From Desulfoferula mesophila (GTDB lineage Bacteria; Desulfobacterota; Desulfarculia; Desulfarculales; Desulfarculaceae), in the NCBI RefSeq assembly GCF_037076455.1, contig NZ_AP028679.1, forward strand, positions 4,169,501 through 4,233,500: a DNA stretch of 64,000 nt, read 5' to 3'. The translations under genes were made by a program, and so were the position numbers. The notes under the pieces were generated by a model. The model worked only from the letters and a program-made list of their open reading frames with translations. It was not told the origin of the DNA and did no database searches. Positions 1-8,375 of this stretch are shown piece by piece (within the stretch, counting starts at the first letter, position 1; each line of letters starts with the position of its first letter).

Positions 1-1
1 G

Positions 2-466
2 GAGCTTTGCTACACCGGCGGCGACGAGGCCCAAGCCCGGGCCTGGCTGGGCCAGGGCTTCGTCCTGCGCGAGCAGATTCAGGGTCATCTGGGCGAGCGC
101 ATGGCCGAGGCCCTGGAGCGGGCCCTGGCCCAGGGCGCGCCCCGGGCCGTGTTGGTGGGCAGCGACCTGCCCGGCCTGGGCGCCCCGCTGTTGGCGCGGG
201 CTTTTGCCGCGTTGGAGAGCTCCCCCCTGGTGCTGGGTCCCAGCGCCGACGGCGGCTACTATCTGGTGGGCCAGAGCCGCACCGCGCCGGGGCTGCTGGA
301 CGATCCCCATTGGCTCGATCTGGCCGGAGTTTTGGGCCGGGCCAAGGCTCTGGGCCTGGAGCATGCCCTGCTGCCCCCCCAACGCGACCTGGACACCCCG
401 GACGACCTGGCCCATTGGCGGGCCCACGATCCCCAGGTCAGGGCCTGGACAGACCCAACAGCCTGA
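2..466 (+). CDS. TIGR04282/DUF2064 family glycosyltransferase, C-terminal part (5' end outside window)
   Basis: The reading frame is open from the first bases, so the N-terminus lies outside the window. The visible ~154 residues carry GSDLPGL and GPSADGGYYLVG, the sugar-nucleotide-transferase-like signatures of the DUF2064/TIGR04282 family. These proteins have a GT-A-like fold and commonly sit beside radical SAM genes in arsenosugar or selenodomain-associated clusters (family knowledge; the partner is not visible here). The gene ends convergently with ppsR and the two coding regions overlap by about 29 bases. The exact substrate cannot be read from the sequence. Confidence 0.85.
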   Translation, partial: ELCYTGGDEAQARAWLGQGFVLREQIQGHLGERMAEALERALAQGAPRAVLVGSDLPGLGAPLLARAFAALESSPLVLGPSADGGYYLVGQSRTAPGLLDDPHWLDLAGVLGRAKALGLEHALLPPQRDLDTPDDLAHWRAHDPQVRAWTDPTA

Positions 467-1259
467 CCACCCGCCCGGCCACCTCCTCGATGGGCAGGTT
501 GGTCACGTCCACCAGCTTGATGCCCTTGAGCATGTCGTAGACCTCGTGGCTGTAGGCCAGCTCCCGGGCCACGTCGCGGGCGTCGGTGTAGCCTTGCACC
601 ACCCGGCCCTCGTAGCGGCTGCGCCGGATGCGGGCCAGCACGTCCGGGTCGATGGTCAGCCCCACTTTACGCGGCCGTTTGAGGGTGAACAGCTTGGCCG
701 GGGGGTCCAGGCCCCGCACCAGGGGCACGTTGGCCACCTTGAGGTCGAAGTTGCACGACAGGTACAGGCTGGTGGGGGTCTTGGAGGTGCGGCTCACCCC
801 CAGGATGATCACGTCGGCCCGGCCCAGGTCGTCCAGTCCCGCCCCGTCGTCGTGGCGCAGGGTGAAGTCGATGGCCGCGGCCAGGTGCATGGATTCCTCT
901 CCGGCGGCGTGCAGCATGCCCGGATGCAGGCGGGGGCTGGCCCGGAAGCGCCGGGACATGCGGCCAAGAAGGGGCCCCAGCAGGTCGTAGGCCTCCAGGT
1001 CGCGCCGGTGGCGCTGCCCGTGCATGGCATCGCGCAGGCTTTGATCCACCAGGGAATAGATCACCAGGGCCTGGTCGCGCTCGGCCTCCTCCAGGGCCTT
1101 GGCGATCTGGGCGGGGGTCTTCAGGTGGGCGTGGCGCCGGATTTCGGCTTGGATGGAGCGGTTGAACTGGGTCAGGGCGGCCAGGGTGACGCGCTCGGCG
1201 GTCTGGCCGGTGGCGTCGGAAAAGACGTGGACCTTTACCCTGCGCCGCCGCCGGTTCAT
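438..1259 (-). CDS. ppsR: Pyruvate,phosphate dikinase / PEP synthase regulatory protein (DUF299)
   Basis: A 273-residue bifunctional ADP-dependent kinase and Pi-dependent phosphorylase that inactivates and reactivates PEP synthase or PPDK by threonine phosphorylation in the cytoplasm (family knowledge). The sequence opens with VHVFSDATGQTAERV and has the diagnostic P-loop GVSRTSKTPT at residues 154-163. It ends with the typical IEEVAGRVVRLLG helix. Length matches the family. The open frame continues upstream, but the start chosen is the ATG at 1257-1259, because it overlaps the stop of the upstream DUF3124 gene in an ATGA arrangement, which indicates translational coupling. The target dikinase is not in the window. 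Confidence 0.93.
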   Translation of the reverse strand: MNRRRRRVKVHVFSDATGQTAERVTLAALTQFNRSIQAEIRRHAHLKTPAQIAKALEEAERDQALVIYSLVDQSLRDAMHGQRHRRDLEAYDLLGPLLGRMSRRFRASPRLHPGMLHAAGEESMHLAAAIDFTLRHDDGAGLDDLGRADVIILGVSRTSKTPTSLYLSCNFDLKVANVPLVRGLDPPAKLFTLKRPRKVGLTIDPDVLARIRRSRYEGRVVQGYTDARDVARELAYSHEVYDMLKGIKLVDVTNLPIEEVAGRVVRLLGLSRP

Positions 1260-1723
1260 GGCTCCGGTTCCAGGGGCACCCCCTGGGTGGTCAGGCTGAT
1301 GCCCTGTTGCCCGGCGGTGCCCATCATCAACACCTCCACCAGGGGAGCGGGCGCCGGCTGGGCGGCGGACCAGCGGATCAAGATGCTGGGCGTGCCCGTG
1401 CCGGCCGGGCAGGCCGGGGGCAGCAGGCGCAGGGAGGCCAGGGGCTCCAGGCGCTGCTTGCCCTGGACGCACTGGGTGCCCATCTTGCCCTTGCCGTCCA
1501 CCAGGGTGACCGAATCCACGGTGATGGCCTGCTTGCGGCTGATATTGCGCACGTAGACCGTGGCCGTCAAATCCATGCGTCGGCCCCGGTGGTCCACGAT
1601 CGCCTCCTGATACAGCGGGGCGTAGATGGCCCCCTGGCGGGCGGGCTGGGCCCAAGCCGGAACGGCCCCGATCAGCAGAAGCAGGCAAAAGGCGGCGGTC
1701 CAGGCGCGGCGGTGCATGGGCAT
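1256..1723 (-). CDS. DUF3124 family exported protein
   Basis: A 155-residue protein with an N-terminal signal peptide (MPMHRRAW then a Leu/Ile-rich core, cleavage near AWA-QP). The mature part has the DUF3124 pattern: LTATVYVRNIS, ITVDSV, LEPLASL, then a C-terminal VEVLMMGTAGQQGIS. Function is unknown. I chose the ATG at 1721-1723 because AGGAGA lies seven bases upstream; a TTG further upstream would bury that site. Its stop overlaps the ppsR start by four bases, so the two genes are probably co-translated, an unusual pairing of an envelope protein with a central-carbon regulator. Confidence 0.8.
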   Translation of the reverse strand: MPMHRRAWTAAFCLLLLIGAVPAWAQPARQGAIYAPLYQEAIVDHRGRRMDLTATVYVRNISRKQAITVDSVTLVDGKGKMGTQCVQGKQRLEPLASLRLLPPACPAGTGTPSILIRWSAAQPAPAPLVEVLMMGTAGQQGISLTTQGVPLEPEP

Positions 1724-1817
1724 GGGTTTCTCTCCTAACAATGGCGATACCTATCTCTAGACTATCCCGTGGGCCCCTCTGCGAACAACGAATAAGTACC
1801 GGGAGCGAGGCCGGTCC

Positions 1818-2828
1818 CTAGCGCCAGGGGCCGGGGGGCAGGCGGAAGGCCAGGAGCAGGGTGCGCTGCAGGGGGAAGTAATTGTCGTCGGACAGCAGGT
1901 ATACCCGCAGGCCGCCCGCGGGCTCCGGCACCACCGCCAGGCCCTCGAAGTTGTCGGTGGCCAGGGGCGGGGCCAGATCGGCCAGGAGCACCGGAACCAG
2001 CTCCGCGCCGGAGCGCAGCCCCTCCGGGGGCAGCCAGCCCAGGCGGGCCCGGGCGCCCAGGACTGGGTTGTAGGCCCGCTCCAGCACCAGGCAGCCGCCG
2101 CCCGGCAGCGGGGCCAGGGCGGTGGGCTTGAAGTCGGCGTGCAGCCGGTAGCTGATTTTTTGCCAGCCTTGCCCGTCGCCCAGGGCCCCCGTGGTGCGCC
2201 CTTGCCGCCCCGAATCCTCGGCCAACAGCAGGATGCGCCCGTCGGCCAAGACGCTGACGGCCTCCACCCCGCTGTTTTTGGGCGAGGCGGTGAGCCAGGG
2301 CGGCAGGCTCAGGGGCTCCGGCCGCCCGGCCAGGCCCAGGGGCGGGGGATAAAACCACAGGCGGTGGTTGCGCTCGAAGCTCACCAAAAAGCCGCCGCCC
2401 CGGGCGGCCAGCCCTTCGGCGTCGCGGTTGCGCTTGCCCTGCAAGACCTGGCCCCGGGGGTCCAGCAGCGGCCCCAGGCGGGCCGCCTCCAGGCCCAGCG
2501 GCGCGCCGGCGGAGTTGGAGCGCAGGTCGGCCCTAAGCCACCAGCCCTGGTCGCTGACGGCCCACAGCCGCCCGAGGTCCGGCGACACCCACAGGCCCGA
2601 AAGCCCCCCGAAGGCCGCCTCCGAACTGGTCAACGACAGGCCGCCCAGATAGGTGAGGCGGCCGAAGTCGCTGCGCCGGGGATGCTCCGGGTCCAGGGAC
2701 AGATACGCGGCGCTGACCGCTATTGGGCGCCCCTCCCCCGGCGCGGGAGCCGGGCCGGGCGGGGCGCAGGCCGCGACCAAGGCCGCCAGGCCAAGCGCCA
2801 TCGTCAATATCCGCCAAACGCTACGCAA
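1818..2828 (-). CDS. Esterase-like activity of phytase family lipoprotein
   Basis: An approximately 336-residue predicted lipoprotein. The N-terminus has a basic residue, a hydrophobic core and a lipobox-like LVAAC. The body is a beta-propeller-like protein with LSGLWVSPDLGRLWAVSDQG early, NRDAEGLA in the middle and TDNFEGLAVV near the C-terminus, as in the phytase-like (PF13449) esterase family. The start is uncertain. I favour the TTG at 2826-2828, which has AAGGAAGAC about eight bases upstream and gives a normal lipoprotein signal. A TTG at 2865-2867, nearer a GGGGAGG, and an internal ATG at about 2801 are alternatives. Phosphoester or ester substrate unknown. Confidence 0.75.
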   Translation of the reverse strand: MRSVWRILTMALGLAALVAACAPPGPAPAPGEGRPIAVSAAYLSLDPEHPRRSDFGRLTYLGGLSLTSSEAAFGGLSGLWVSPDLGRLWAVSDQGWWLRADLRSNSAGAPLGLEAARLGPLLDPRGQVLQGKRNRDAEGLAARGGGFLVSFERNHRLWFYPPPLGLAGRPEPLSLPPWLTASPKNSGVEAVSVLADGRILLLAEDSGRQGRTTGALGDGQGWQKISYRLHADFKPTALAPLPGGGCLVLERAYNPVLGARARLGWLPPEGLRSGAELVPVLLADLAPPLATDNFEGLAVVPEPAGGLRVYLLSDDNYFPLQRTLLLAFRLPPGPWR

Positions 2829-2924
2829 GCTTGTCTTCCTTGCCGGCTCCGAGCCGGGACCAAACAAAGCCTCCCCTCGGGCCGGAACGACGCGGCCGCG
2901 GGGGAGGCGATCAAGACAGAGAAA

Positions 2925-3395
2925 TTAGCGGGCCGGGGGCAGGCTCCACTTGATGCTGTGCACCTGGCCGGGCGCCAGGTCCAGGGTCAGCTTCTGCTCG
3001 TAGTTCATCAAATCCACCGGCACCGTGCCCATGCCCTTGGTGCGCATCACGTAACCGCTCACGTTGAACAGGTAGGTGTGCTTGCCGGCGGGGGCCAGGA
3101 AGGTGACCTTGCGAACCAGGGGATTGACCCCCGTGATGACCTTTAACTGCTGGGGCTCGGTGGGCTGGAGCTGAGGGAACGGCCCCTGGGGCACCACCAG
3201 GTTGAAGCCCCAATCCCAGTAGACCACCTCGCTGGGATACTGCAGGAGGGCCGGGTTGGCCTTGGCGCTGAACTCCACCTCGATGCGGGCCGGGTTGGCC
3301 CCGGGGTTCAGGTAGACCGGGGCGCAGGCGGCCGCCAACAGGCAAAGGCCGGCCAAAACGTAAAGATATCTTCGACGGGACGGTACGCGTTTCAT
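2925..3395 (-). CDS. Hypothetical lipoprotein
   Basis: A 156-residue protein starting MKRVPSRRRYLYVLAGL with a clear lipobox LLAAAC, so probably anchored to the outer or cytoplasmic membrane. The rest is beta-rich, with VTFLAPAGKHTYLFNVSG and LAPGQVHSIKWSLPP, and shows no motif I recognise as enzymatic. The start is fixed by GGAGGAGA seven bases upstream of the ATG at 3393-3395. It lies upstream of the phytase-like lipoprotein on the same strand, about 100 bases apart. Function unknown. Confidence 0.7.
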   Translation of the reverse strand: MKRVPSRRRYLYVLAGLCLLAAACAPVYLNPGANPARIEVEFSAKANPALLQYPSEVVYWDWGFNLVVPQGPFPQLQPTEPQQLKVITGVNPLVRKVTFLAPAGKHTYLFNVSGYVMRTKGMGTVPVDLMNYEQKLTLDLAPGQVHSIKWSLPPAR

Positions 3396-3524
3396 CTTCG
3401 TCTCCTCCCCCAAAAAAGACACGGCTAGGTTCAAGATAAGGGTCACAGGCACGCTCTCGCGCCTGTTATCTATTATACTGGGGAGCGGCGGGATGATAAA
3501 TCAATCGTAACCAGAGGAGGGGCC

Positions 3525-3875
3525 ATGCCCAGTATATTCAGCAAGATAATCAGCGGCGAAATCCCGGCGGAGATCGTGCACCAAGATGAGTTGGTGACCG
3601 CCTTCCGGGACGCGCACCCCGCCGCGCCCACCCACATCCTCATCGTGCCCAACCAGGAGATCACCGGAGTGGACGCCCTGGAGGACTCCCAGGCCGAGGT
3701 GGCCGGCCGCATGCTCCTGGTGGCCCGCGACCTGGCCCGGCGCGAGGGGGTGGCCCGGAGCGGCTATCGCCTGATCATCAACTGCGGCCCCGACGGCGGC
3801 CAGGAGGTGATGCACCTGCACATGCACCTGATCGGCGGGCGGCCCCTGGGGCCCATGCTGGCGCGGGATAAATAA
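3525..3875 (+). CDS. hinT: HIT family purine nucleoside phosphoramidase (HinT-like)
   Basis: A 116-residue histidine triad protein of the Hint branch. It opens with [15 protein letters not shown] and ends with the catalytic HxHxH motif (H97, H99, H101 in [10 protein letters not shown]). Such proteins hydrolyse AMP-lysine and AMP phosphoramidates, including aminoacyl-adenylates, in the cytosol. The ATG is preceded by AGAGGAGGGG. The gene is alone on the plus strand between two minus-strand genes and is convergent with the PAS-domain gene. Confidence 0.93.
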   Translation: MPSIFSKIISGEIPAEIVHQDELVTAFRDAHPAAPTHILIVPNQEITGVDALEDSQAEVAGRMLLVARDLARREGVARSGYRLIINCGPDGGQEVMHLHMHLIGGRPLGPMLARDK

Positions 3876-3910
3876 GGCTCCGCCCAAGGCTCTTGGAGCC
3901 GGTTCCGCGT

Positions 3911-5503
3911 TTAGGCCTCCACGCTTTCGGTTATGTCCTGGACCAGGCCGAACAACAGCTGGGGCCCGCCGGGCCGCGCGGGACGGCAGAGGGCCCAGCA
4001 GTGTATGTGGCGAGTGGCGTCTCCGGGCAAGGTAACCCGGATCACCTGATCGAAAGGTCCGCCGGTTTCGGCCGACCGCCACAGGAGGGTCTCAAAGCGC
4101 GTCCAGTCCTCGGGATGAATGAACTCCTGGTGGCGTTCGTAGGAGGGCACCCCCCGAGCCGGATCTTGGCCCATGATCTCGAACATGGCCGCCGACCAAT
4201 ACACCTCCTTGCTCTGCGGATCAAGGCTCCAATAACCCAGGCGGGCGGCCCGTTGGGCCAACTCCAGGGCCGCGTTGGCTTGGCGCAGGGCGGCTTCGGT
4301 TATGCGGTGACGGCTGATGTCCCTGATGGCCGATATGAGGCACCGGCGGCCCTCCAGCTCGAAGGGCTGGGCCGACCACAAGGCATAACGTGCCTCGCCC
4401 GACTTGGTGGTGTACTGAATCTCGAAATCCCTCAGCGAGCCCTGTTCCTTTATGAGGCGCAAGGCCTCCTTGCGCCGGTGCCCGTCGGTCCACAGCCCCA
4501 CCTCCGTGGGGGTGCGCCCCAACACTTCGCCGCGGGTGTAACCGGTCAACTCGGTGAAAAAATCGTTGGTGTCCAGCAGGACCCCGTCTTCCAGACTGGT
4601 GATGGCCATCAACACCGGGCTGTTTTTGAACACCAGGGAGAATTTTTCCTGGCTCTTGGCCTGGGCCATTTGGGCCTGCTTGCGTTCGGTAGCGTCCTCG
4701 GAGACCCCCAACACCCGCACCGCCCGGCCCTCCGGGCCCCTCACGCACACCGCCCGCTCCCTGATCCAGCGCACCGGACCCCGCGGGTGCTGGAAGCGAA
4801 ACTCCACCTCGGTGTCGGTGCCGCGCACCCGGTGATCGGCCAGGGCCCTTTCCAGCGCCGGCCGGTCCGCCGGCAACACCAGCTCCAAAACACTCAGGGG
4901 ATGGTCGTACATGTCCTGCAGGGACAAGCCGAATATTTCCTCCGCCGCCGGGCTGATGTACTCCAGTCGGCCGCTCTGGGGATCGCGCACCCAAAAGACC
5001 TCGCGGATGCTCTCCACCAGCTCCTTGAAGCGGACCTCGCTGACGGCCAGGGCCTTTTCCGCCTCCACCTGGCGGGTGATGTCGTGCATCACCGCCAGCC
5101 AGCCTTCCGTCTCGCCGGGCAGGGGCTCGTCGGCCACCGCCGAAAGCAGCACTTGGACCAGGGCTCCGTCCTTGCACACCATGGTCAGGGGCAGATCGTT
5201 CAAAGGCCCCCCGTTTTTCAGCCCGCCCCGCCGGGCCTGTTCGTAACGCCGCTGGGATTCCTCGGTGAAAAAGTCGGACTCCGCCCGGCCCAACACCTCG
5301 TGTCGCTGGTAGCCCAGCCTCTCCAGCCAGCGGTCGCTGATGTTGACCAAACGGCCCAGAAAACCGCAGCAATGCAGCATGGCCGGGGTGTGCTGATACA
5401 GGGCCCGCTGGCGGTCCTTGGCCTGGGAGAGCAGCCGCGCCTGGGCCCGCAACTGGTCCAGTTCGGCCTGATCCACGGTCTGCTTGGGTTGGGAGTCGTC
5501 CAT
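3911..5503 (-). CDS. Multi-PAS domain protein without a recognised output domain
   Basis: A 530-residue cytoplasmic protein made of an N-terminal coiled segment and four PAS/PAC units. PAC-type ends are visible at VMHDITRQVEAEKAL, VSEDATERKQAQ, IRDISRHRI and the C-terminal LVQDITESVEA. No transmembrane segment, H-box, HATPase, GGDEF or EAL motif is present, and the protein stops right after the last PAC. It may act as a sensor that works through a partner, or as a truncated kinase. The start used is the ATG at 5501-5503; a TTG five codons upstream is possible and ribosome-binding evidence is weak for both. Confidence 0.85.
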   Translation of the reverse strand: MDDSQPKQTVDQAELDQLRAQARLLSQAKDRQRALYQHTPAMLHCCGFLGRLVNISDRWLERLGYQRHEVLGRAESDFFTEESQRRYEQARRGGLKNGGPLNDLPLTMVCKDGALVQVLLSAVADEPLPGETEGWLAVMHDITRQVEAEKALAVSEVRFKELVESIREVFWVRDPQSGRLEYISPAAEEIFGLSLQDMYDHPLSVLELVLPADRPALERALADHRVRGTDTEVEFRFQHPRGPVRWIRERAVCVRGPEGRAVRVLGVSEDATERKQAQMAQAKSQEKFSLVFKNSPVLMAITSLEDGVLLDTNDFFTELTGYTRGEVLGRTPTEVGLWTDGHRRKEALRLIKEQGSLRDFEIQYTTKSGEARYALWSAQPFELEGRRCLISAIRDISRHRITEAALRQANAALELAQRAARLGYWSLDPQSKEVYWSAAMFEIMGQDPARGVPSYERHQEFIHPEDWTRFETLLWRSAETGGPFDQVIRVTLPGDATRHIHCWALCRPARPGGPQLLFGLVQDITESVEA

Positions 5504-5603
5504 GGCCTTCACTCGCAATGGTCGGCGAAAAACTTGGCAGCGGCCTATCTTATCTCGAAAGGCCCCCCGCCTGTCCAGACGGCCCGGCCCCTTGGCGGCG
5601 GGG

Positions 5604-6719
5604 TCAGGAGGCCTGACCTTGGCTCAGGGCCAGGGCCAGCCGGTAATAAAGCTCGCTGGCGGTGGCCACCTGGCTGAAGCTCACCCACTCCTGGGGGCGA
5701 TGGGCCGCCTCCAGGCTGCCCGGCCCCAGGATGATGGGCTTTACCCCGGCGGCCCAAAGCTGGTTGGCGTCGGAATGGCTGCGGAAGGCCCCGGGCAGCC
5801 AGGGGCGCCCCATCTGGCTCACCGCCTTTTGCAACGCCTCCACCACCGGCCCCCGGGGGGGCAGCTCGTAGCCCGCCTGCACCGTCTCGAAATCCAGCCG
5901 CAGGTTCAGGCCGTCGTCGCTGTTTTTCTCGGCGGCCACCAGCTCCTCGATCTCCACGGCCACTTCCCCGGCCGGGGAGTTGGGGGGCAGGTGCAGATCC
6001 AGCCAGGCCTCGCATTCCTCGGGCACCACGAAGCCGCCCCCGCTGCTGAACAGATCGCGGATGTTGTAGATCACCTCGGGCCGCCGGTTTTGCAGATGGG
6101 CGGTGAGGGTGAGCAGCAGGCGCAACATGTCCTCCACCGCCTTGCGGCCGCCCCCGGCCAGCGAGGCGTGGCGCCGCTCGCCCCGGGTGACCAGCTTCAG
6201 CTCCATGTAGCCGTAGTTGTGCAGACAGGGCTCCAGACGGGTGGGCTCGCCCACCACCGCCCAGGGGAAGCGGTACTCGCCCACCAGGGCCTCGGCCCCG
6301 TCGCCCGCCTCTTCCTCGCCCACCACCAGGGCCAGGGTCAGGGGCAGCTCGCGCACCCCCTGCTCCCACAGGGAGACCACGGCCTCGATCATGGCCGCGC
6401 AGCCGCCCTTCATGTCCGCCGAGCCCAGGCCCCACACCCGGTCGCCCTCCTGGCTGTAGCCGAAGTCCTCCAACTCGTGGGCGCTCACCGTGTCGAGGTG
6501 GCCGATCAGGGCCAGCTCGGCCTCCTCGCCCCCCAGAGCCACCACCAGGTTGCCCCGCTCCTCGTCCACCTCCTGGCGCACCACCGGCAGGCCCCGGCGT
6601 TTCAGCCAGCCCTGCAGATAGCCGCACAGGTCCTCTTCCTTGCCCGAGGGGCTGTAGATGTCGAGCATGGCGGCCAAAAGCTTCTTGAGGCGGGCCTGGT
6701 TGACGGGGGTGTCGTTCAT
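5604..6719 (-). CDS. M20 family metallopeptidase (ArgE/DapE-like deacylase)
   Basis: A 371-residue zinc hydrolase related to acetylornithine deacetylase and succinyl-diaminopimelate desuccinylase. The metal and catalytic motifs are visible: GHLDTV (H74, D76), GSADMKGG (D102) and VVGEEEAGD (catalytic Glu-Glu about 136-137). A dimerisation-domain RHASLAGGG follows, and FRSHSDANQL lies near the C-terminus. The ATG at 6717-6719 shares a base with the stop codon of the upstream acetyltransferase gene (TAATG), so the two are translationally coupled. The pairing of an N-acetyltransferase with an N-deacylase suggests matched acylation and deacylation or amino-acid turnover. Substrate is not determined. 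Confidence 0.85.
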   Translation of the reverse strand: MNDTPVNQARLKKLLAAMLDIYSPSGKEEDLCGYLQGWLKRRGLPVVRQEVDEERGNLVVALGGEEAELALIGHLDTVSAHELEDFGYSQEGDRVWGLGSADMKGGCAAMIEAVVSLWEQGVRELPLTLALVVGEEEAGDGAEALVGEYRFPWAVVGEPTRLEPCLHNYGYMELKLVTRGERRHASLAGGGRKAVEDMLRLLLTLTAHLQNRRPEVIYNIRDLFSSGGGFVVPEECEAWLDLHLPPNSPAGEVAVEIEELVAAEKNSDDGLNLRLDFETVQAGYELPPRGPVVEALQKAVSQMGRPWLPGAFRSHSDANQLWAAGVKPIILGPGSLEAAHRPQEWVSFSQVATASELYYRLALALSQGQAS

Positions 6720-7261
6720 TAGCGTCCCTCCTCGTGGCCCCGGTGCGACTGCGCCCGGTGGCCCGAGAGGTTCAGGCTCATGTACAGGTGCTCCGAGGGC
6801 TTGCCGAATCCCAGCTTGCGGAAAAAGCGGATGGCCGGCAGGTTGTCGGCCTCGGTGTCCACCATCATGATGCGCACCCCGGCCTCCAGGTAGCGGTCGC
6901 GCAGCAGGTTGAACAGGCGCGAGCCCACCCCGTGCTCCTGCCAGGCCGGGTCCACCCCCAGCCACACCAGGTGGCCGTATTTCCAGGCGCTGCCGCTTTT
7001 GGTGATGGTGGTGCCCAGGGCGAAGCCCACCATGCGCCCCTGCTCCTCCTCCTCGGCCACCAGGCAATAATCGGTGTCGGAGGTGAACAGCCCCACCACC
7101 TCGAACTCGTCCCAGGTGCGGTAGAGGTTGGGCACCTCCTCGGCGGTGAACAGCTCCTCGCCCAGGTGGAACACCGGGGCCAGGTCGTCGATCTCCATGG
7201 TGCGCACGGTTATGCCGGGGCGTCTTTTGCCCTCGCCGTTGGGGCCTACGTGATAGCGCAC
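6719..7261 (-). CDS. GNAT family N-acetyltransferase
   Basis: A 180-residue protein with the GNAT acetyl-CoA fold. Motif A is seen as VDPAWQEHGVGSRLF and motif B as AIRFFRKLGFG; the N-terminal ITVRTMEIDDLAPV strand-helix is typical. The GTG start at 7259-7261 is preceded by GAGGAA. The stop overlaps the M20 peptidase start (TAATG), so both are made from one message. It acts in the cytosol on an unknown amine. Proteins of this kind may modify free amino acids or N-termini; no RimI-specific feature was recognised. Confidence 0.85.
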   Translation of the reverse strand: MRYHVGPNGEGKRRPGITVRTMEIDDLAPVFHLGEELFTAEEVPNLYRTWDEFEVVGLFTSDTDYCLVAEEEEQGRMVGFALGTTITKSGSAWKYGHLVWLGVDPAWQEHGVGSRLFNLLRDRYLEAGVRIMMVDTEADNLPAIRFFRKLGFGKPSEHLYMSLNLSGHRAQSHRGHEEGR

Positions 7262-7470
7262 GTCTTCCTCGCTGCTTGCGTGATGGTGGTTGAACTTAAT
7301 TCTAGCGCATGAGCGGAGTTAAGTCAGATGCCGAACCGCTGGCCTGTAACGATGCCGGTCCGCTTGGCCAGGGAGGGTCAGGCAAGGCAGCCGGCGAGCG
7401 CAGACCGCAGGCGGATTGCCAATACGCCGAGGCCCAAGCGATGCGGCCCCCCGTCGTCCGGCGAAGCCGC

Positions 7471-8292
7471 CTAAGACCTGACCACCACGTCGCGCTGAGG
7501 GTCAAAGGGATTGAGCCGCACCGCCAGGGAGAAGAGATAGGGGTGGCGGCGGCTGAGGTGCCCGGCGTAGCTGAGCCAGCGCATCACCAACTGGCGGTAC
7601 ACCCGCTTGAGGTCCCCGGCCAGGTGGGCGGTGTCGCTGGCGGGCAGCTCAACCAGGTTGCGGCGGTGGTACAGCTCGTCCTTGAGGTGAAACACCGCCC
7701 GCAGGCAGTCGGTGAAGCCGTCGTCCTCGCTGATGGCCGGGTTTTCCAAAAGGCGCAACAAAATGCCCGTCTTGGCCGCCAGCAGCCGGCGCACCTCCTT
7801 GAGGTCCACCAGGGCGGGGTCCACCTCATAGCCATAGGCCACCAGGCGCTCTTGCAGGCGGCTGAAGTCGCCGGGGCTCCAGTCGGCCTTGACCCTGAGC
7901 TCGCCGGACAACTCCTCCCGCTGGGGGTCGCCCCGGGTGATCAGGTGCAAAAGCTCCGAACCCAGCTCGGAGAAGAAGATGCCCTCCACCATGTAGAGCT
8001 TGAGCTCGCGGGCCGCCTTTTCCCGGCGGCTGATGAGCATCTCGGTGAAGTTGGCCACCACCCCCATGAAGGTGCCCACCCCGCCCAGGATCAGGAAGAT
8101 GGCCAGCACCTTGCCCAGGGGGGTGTGGGGGCTGATGTCGCCGTAGCCCACGGTGGTCACGGTGACGATGCTGAAATACACCGCGTCGTACAGGGGCAGG
8201 CCCTCGGCCAGGGTGAAGCCCACCGTGCCCAAAACCAGCACGGCCAACATCACTCCCAGGAATATGCGCAAACGAAAACGAGTCTGGTCCAT
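7471..8292 (-). CDS. Two-TM potassium channel family protein
   Basis: A 273-residue inner-membrane protein. TM1 is at about residues 9-27, the pore helix and selectivity filter TVGYGD at residues 47-52, and TM2 at about 62-82, the Ion_trans_2 layout. The ~190-residue cytosolic C-terminal part is helical and charged; I see no Rossmann glycine motif of an RCK/TrkA_N domain. Tetrameric K+ conduction is expected from the filter. The gene stands alone between the GNAT operon and the thioredoxin-like pair. Confidence 0.85.
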   Translation of the reverse strand: MDQTRFRLRIFLGVMLAVLVLGTVGFTLAEGLPLYDAVYFSIVTVTTVGYGDISPHTPLGKVLAIFLILGGVGTFMGVVANFTEMLISRREKAARELKLYMVEGIFFSELGSELLHLITRGDPQREELSGELRVKADWSPGDFSRLQERLVAYGYEVDPALVDLKEVRRLLAAKTGILLRLLENPAISEDDGFTDCLRAVFHLKDELYHRRNLVELPASDTAHLAGDLKRVYRQLVMRWLSYAGHLSRRHPYLFSLAVRLNPFDPQRDVVVRS

Positions 8293-8375
8293 GGCCCACC
8301 CGATTCAGGGATCGCGCGTTAGAGGCGGTTCACCAATGCCTACTCGTTAATAATAGCATTGGCGCGCGATAACGT

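Noticed and set aside
204-1556. Long plus-strand frame (450 codons) opposite ppsR and DUF3124
   Set aside because: GC-rich shadow frame with no ribosome site and no family resemblance, antisense to genes with clear motifs.
3893-5677. 594-codon plus-strand frame opposite the PAS gene
   Set aside because: Complementary shadow: His/Gln/Gly-rich composition and overlap with an unambiguous four-PAS protein.
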